From Anaeromyces robustus (Eukaryota; Neocallimastigomycota; Neocallimastigomycetes; Neocallimastigales; Neocallimastigaceae): 22,500 nucleotides of DNA. Positions 19,065-22,500 of this stretch are shown in pieces; the first letter of the stretch is position 1; each line of letters opens with the position of its first letter. The stretch covers positions 1-22,500 of the forward strand of contig MCFG01000341.1 in NCBI GenBank assembly GCA_002104895.1, read 5' to 3'. The notes under the pieces are model-generated. The model saw nothing but the letters and a program-made list of their open reading frames with translations, was not told the DNA's origin and searched no databases. The position numbers and the translations under genes were made by a program.

Positions 19065-19072
19065 TTACGTCA
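19065..19072 (+). promoter_or_regulatory. Possible CRE/ATF site upstream of the esterase gene
   Basis: TTACGTCA, a match to the fungal bZIP (CRE/ATF, TGACGTAA) core, 22 bp upstream of the ATG and one of very few CG-containing words nearby. It could equally be part of the 5' UTR by chance. Confidence 0.3.
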
Positions 19073-19094
19073 TTACTCTCTTTATAATAATAAA

Positions 19095-20513
19095 ATGAAG
19101 TTTATAGTTTTTATTAGTTTATTTTCTTTATCATTAGTTAAGTTATCTAATGCTGAGTGTGCTGGCGCATATGCTCAATGTGGAGGGTAAATTTATTTAT
19201 ATATTTTTTTATTTTTAGAAAATAATGTTATAATAATATTTTTTTATTTTTTTATTAACGATGAAATATACTATTTTTTTTTTTAAATTTAATTAAAATA
19301 TTAAAACAGTAATGGCTTTCAAGGTGAAGCATGTTGTATATCGGGTTACCAATGTGTAAAACAAAATGAGTGGTATTCTGATTGTCAACAAAGTAATTCT
19401 GCAACCACTGGCCCTATTTCTAATGCTGTTGATAATAATAATCAATGGGCTAACAATGATTGGAATGGTAACAATAATAATAATCAGTGGGCTAACAATG
19501 ATTGGAATGGTAATAATAACAATAACCAGTGGGCTAACAACGATTGGAATGGTAACAATAATAATAACCAGTGGGCTAACAACGATTGGAATGGTAACAA
19601 TAATAATAACCAGTGGGCTAACAACGATTGGAATGGTAACAATAATAATAACCAGTGGGCTAACAACGATTGGAATGGTAATAATAATAACAACAATAAC
19701 AACAATAACAACCAATGGAATAATAATGATTGGAATACCAACGCTAATACTAATAACAATATTGATACTAATGTTAATGCTAATGCTAATGCTAATGCTA
19801 ATGCTAATGCTAATGCTAATGCTAATATTAATGTTAATCCAGGAAATTCAAGTTATCAACAAGGTTCTGGTTTCCAGTTTTATTCTGAATGTAAAAATCC
19901 AATGAATTGGGCTATGACTTATGATGATGGACCAACTGAATATGCTGATGCTATTTTAGATCTTTTAAAAGAAAAGAATATTAAAGCAACATTCTTTGTT
20001 GTTGGTAAAATGTATATGGATTCTAGTAATCCTGAATGGACAAGAATTGTTAAAAGAATGGCTAGTGAAGGTCATGTTGTTGGTAATCATACATTCAATC
20101 ATAGTGATTTAACTCAATTATCTCCAGATCAAATTGTTAATGAAATGAAACAAGTTGAAGATGCTGTTTTTAAAGCAATTGGTAAGAGACCTGCTTTTAT
20201 GCGTCCACCTTATGGTTCCGGTAATGGTAATCAATCTGTTATGAGTGCATTACAATCTGCTGGTTATACTGCAGCTGTTACTTGGAATGTTGATCCAATG
20301 GATTATAGTAATGGTGGTGATATTGAATATTCTAAACAAGTTATTAATCAAGCTAAAGGAAAACCAATTATTACTTTAAATCATTTAATGTTTTCTGGTG
20401 CTTCAAAAGAAGGTATTATAGCTTTAGCTAAAGCTGAAATTGAAACAATGATTGCTAATGGTTACACTCCAGTCACTATGGAAGAATGTCTTGGTATGAG
20501 TGCTTATCAATAA
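19095..20513 (+). CDS. Secreted CBM1 - Asn/Trp-rich linker - CE4 polysaccharide deacetylase
   Basis: Two exons, 19095-19186 and 19310-20513, joined in frame to give 431 residues. A signal peptide (1-20, hydrophobic, ending SNA) is followed by a CBM1 fungal cellulose-binding module (22-58) with six cysteines, YAQCGG and NEWYSDC. A linker of about 160 residues consists of 42-bp QWANNDWNG repeats and an Asn-Ala stretch. The CE4 catalytic domain runs from about 229 to 425. CE4 motifs: TYDDGP (234-239, metal and base aspartates), HTFNH (H291, H295, metal ligands), RPPYG (329-333), WNVDPMDY (356-363) and TLNH (H389). The family removes acetyl groups from xylan or chitin. CBM1 points to plant fibre, so acetylxylan esterase is favoured, with chitin deacetylase the alternative. 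The protein acts outside the cell. Confidence 0.9.
19187..19309 (+). other. Intron of the esterase gene
   Basis: 123 bp, GTAAAT at the 5' end and AAAACAG at the 3' end, far more AT-rich than the exons. It splits the second glycine of the CBM1 CGG motif, and removing it restores the six-cysteine CBM1 spacing. This supports the call. Confidence 0.9.
19443..19740 (+). repeat. 42-bp coding repeats in the linker, six plus one degenerate
   Basis: Units start at 19443, 19485, 19527, 19569, 19611 and 19653, each coding QWANNDWNG plus five residues of mostly Asn. A seventh, altered unit starts at 19713. Units 3-6 are nearly identical at DNA level, which suggests recent expansion or homogenisation. 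Confidence 0.95.
19776..19823 (+). repeat. AATGCT hexanucleotide repeat coding (Asn-Ala)8
   Basis: Eight perfect AATGCT copies in frame within the linker, just before the CE4 domain. Confidence 0.95.
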
Positions 20514-21525
20514 ACTATTATTAAATCTTTAAAATGTTTAATAATAATAATAATTCAATTCAATAATCTGTAATTTTTAATAAAAAATATATAATTATGC
20601 ATACATGTATAATATATAGTTTAATAAATTTATAATATAATAGTAATAATAATAACAAAAAAAATAAATAAAAAAAAATAATAAAAATAATAAATTAAAA
20701 TTTAGTTCTGGTAACTATTAAAAAAAAAAAAACTTTATTATATTTATTATATACAATACTTTTTATATATTAGAAAAAAAGAAATATAATTTTGATATTT
20801 TAATTATTTTTTAAATATAAAGTTTTTTGTCAAATAATATTGTAATATAATAAAAAAAAATAAAAAAAGTATTATAATCATGATTATTAATAAATTTTTA
20901 ATTTTAAAAAAGTAAAAAATTTATCCTTAGAAAAAAATTCTTTATATAAAATAGACTAAATTTTTATAAGGTTTAATTTTATTAATAATAGTTTATATTA
21001 TTTATTATATTAAGAATTTCATTTGATATTATTTTAGAGTAATACAAAAATTTTCAATTTTGTTGGTTATGTCTAATATTCTGTATAATGTTATTTTATT
21101 ATTCAAAAAAAATTTTTTTTTTCATGTAAGAAAAAAATAATTTAAAATAAATTATATAAATTAAAAAATAGTATAGGTTTTTTTTATAATTATTAAAATT
21201 TAAAAATCAAAATATATTGCATTACAAAATTTTTAAATATTATAATAAAAATTTAATTATGTTTTCAAAGTTTTGGAGCAAAATAAAATAACTAAAAACT
21301 TTATTTTTAAATTAATAATTGAAAAAAAATTTTTTTTGTAGATTAAATGAATGTTGAGTACTATAAATTTTTTAACCATACTTTTAACCGTTGTTAAAAT
21401 ATAATTATATATTAATTATTAATTAACTATTTGGTAGTGCAAAATATTTCAATATAAAATTAAAAAAAAAATTAAAAAAATATAAATGTCAATAAGAATA
21501 CTTTAGTTAATAGATAAGAAAAATA
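20514..21525. other. AT-rich intergenic region between the two host genes
   Basis: About 1 kb with no gene seen. An AATAAA-type signal at 20579-20585, about 66 bp after the esterase stop, could direct its polyadenylation. The rest is AT-rich low-complexity DNA that includes the promoter of the next gene. Confidence 0.6.
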
Positions 21526-22363
21526 ATGATATTTATTAAAATTATTTTTACAATTTCATTTTTAATATATACAAGTAATTATACATTGATTTAATATATA
21601 ATAATAATTGTAAAAATAATATATTTTAACAAAAATTAACATAATTTTTATTATATAAGTAAATGCAATATCTTTAAATTTAATAGCATTCTCATATAAT
21701 GTTAACCAAGATATATATGGATTATTAACTAATGAATTCAATAAATATTCAAGAGAAAATGGTTTAAACATTAATGTTAATTTAAACCTTTTTTCAAGGT
21801 ATAATTCATCATCCAATGTTGATGATTATGAATCAACTATTGAATCTCTTCTTTCAAAAAAATCAAATAAATATGATATATATGCTTATGATAATATATA
21901 TACATCAAATATGGAACCATATCTTATAAATCTAAATGATTATTTACATGAAGATCATATTAAAATGTATAATAATTTGATTATTTCCAAAACATGTACT
22001 AAGAATAATAAATTAATTGGAATTGTAATATATTATATTTATATAGAATAAAAAGTTACTTAATATCAAATTAATATATATTAATGTAATAAATATTTAA
22101 TTACAATTATAACTATAATAGCCTATGTCACTAGATTTAGCCGTTTTATATTCAAATAAAGAATATTTAAAAAAATATAATAGAACTGTACCAGAAACTT
22201 GGGAAGAATTATTAAATACTGGTATATATATCATGAATGAAGAAAAAAAATTAAATAATACTGATTTATTAATATATAATGGATTATTTTCAGGTGAATA
22301 ATAATAGTAATAATAATAATAATAATCATAATCATAATCATAATCATAATCATAATCATAATC

Positions 22364-22409
<46 letters not shown>

Positions 22410-22500
22410 CTCTATTAATTATAAATAGATAATGAATTAGGATCATGTACCCTTTATGAATTTATTTATTCATACAGAAATTCAATTTTTTCCAAATTTC
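21526..22500 (+). CDS. Secreted/membrane solute-binding-like protein (class C receptor-like), 5' part
   Basis: At least four exons: 21526-21574, 21660-22024, 22122-22293 and 22429 to beyond the window. The model rests on GT-AG borders that keep one frame. A signal peptide (MIFIKIIFTISFLIYT, ending INA) leads into a domain resembling bacterial extracellular solute-binding proteins (type 2 periplasmic fold). Recognisable parts are ESLLSKKSNKYDIYAYDNIY, LINLNDYLHEDHI, a PMSLDLAVLYSNKEYLKKYN hinge-like segment, VPETWEELL and NELGSCTLYEFIYSYR. Anaerobic fungi have many such domains joined to seven-helix class C receptor cores, but no membrane helices are inside the window, so that fusion is inference. 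Ligand unknown, perhaps a sugar or oligosaccharide. The exons are short and have no ATG-to-stop frame of any length, so the gene is easily overlooked. Confidence 0.78.
21575..21659 (+). other. Intron 1 of the solute-binding-like gene
   Basis: 85 bp, GTAATT to ATATAAG. It falls within the signal peptide coding region, and splicing restores the hydrophobic segment and a small-residue cleavage site. Confidence 0.75.
22025..22121 (+). other. Intron 2 of the solute-binding-like gene
   Basis: 97 bp, GTAATA to ATAATAG, phase 0. The joined protein reads NKLIGI then PMSLDLAVLYSN, continuous with the family pattern. Confidence 0.8.
22294..22428 (+). other. Intron 3 of the solute-binding-like gene, with a microsatellite
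   Basis: 135 bp, GTGAAT to AAATAG. It holds seven perfect CATAAT hexamers (22327-22368) flanked by long AAT runs. The join gives a reading NGLFSGDNELGSC across the border. Confidence 0.8.
22327..22368. repeat. CATAAT hexanucleotide repeat, seven copies
   Basis: Perfect 6-bp units inside intron 3, followed by an AAT trinucleotide run to about 22405. It gives the minus strand an artefactual poly-Ile/Met frame. Confidence 0.95.

Noticed and set aside
19293-19905. Frames on both strands over the esterase linker
   Set aside because: Artefacts of the 42-bp and 6-bp in-frame repeats of the real gene.
21562-22446. Minus-strand frames at 21562-21816 and 22231-22446
   Set aside because: They overlap exons and the microsatellite intron of the plus-strand solute-binding-like gene and have no domain of their own.

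Overview
The window is extremely AT-rich and looks like nuclear DNA of an anaerobic gut fungus (Neocallimastigomycota, Neocallimastix/Piromyces type). The reasons are homopolymer- and AAT-rich intergenic DNA, short AT-rich GT-AG introns, asparagine-rich proteins, a secreted fungal CBM1-CE4 esterase, and a signal-peptide protein with a bacterial solute-binding-like domain of the kind these fungi carry as class C receptor-like proteins. A dictyostelid is the main alternative for base composition, but the CBM1-CE4 protein argues against it. No identification was tested by search.

Layout. 1-260 is an unassigned, GC-richer block. 486-3940 is a patchwork of old repeats: a 37-T run, a 45-bp minisatellite, a minus-strand Ty1/copia gag remnant (1649-2332), and two diverged same-strand copies of a dispersed repeat (about 1140-1612 and 3420-3940). 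Each copy starts with a tRNA-like segment carrying Pol III A and B boxes, followed by a TATA-like motif. 3955-15451 is a young Ty3/gypsy LTR retrotransposon of about 11.5 kb that looks whole: LTRs of 1217 bp that look identical, a 2.6 kb leader with a folded domain, gag, pol and a polypurine tract. A third, slightly diverged LTR (15456-16674) follows after only four bases. 16675-19094 is AT-rich spacer with no convincing gene. 19095-20513 is a two-exon CBM1 + Asn/Trp-rich linker + CE4 polysaccharide deacetylase gene. From 21526 to the window end is the 5' part of a gene of at least four exons for a secreted or membrane solute-binding-like protein.

How the parts relate. The two host genes fit the biology of a plant-fibre-degrading fungus: one secreted enzyme that deacetylates a polysaccharide, and one probable extracellular ligand-binding protein. 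The most interesting observations are: (a) the Ty3 element and its neighbouring solo LTR both sit about 14 bp upstream of a tRNA-like Pol III promoter, as expected for Ty3-type targeting; (b) the leader holds at least eight perfect helices within about 740 nt in otherwise nearly structureless AT-rich RNA; (c) asparagine-rich spacers separate the domains of Gag and Pol; and (d) gag and pol overlap by ATGA.
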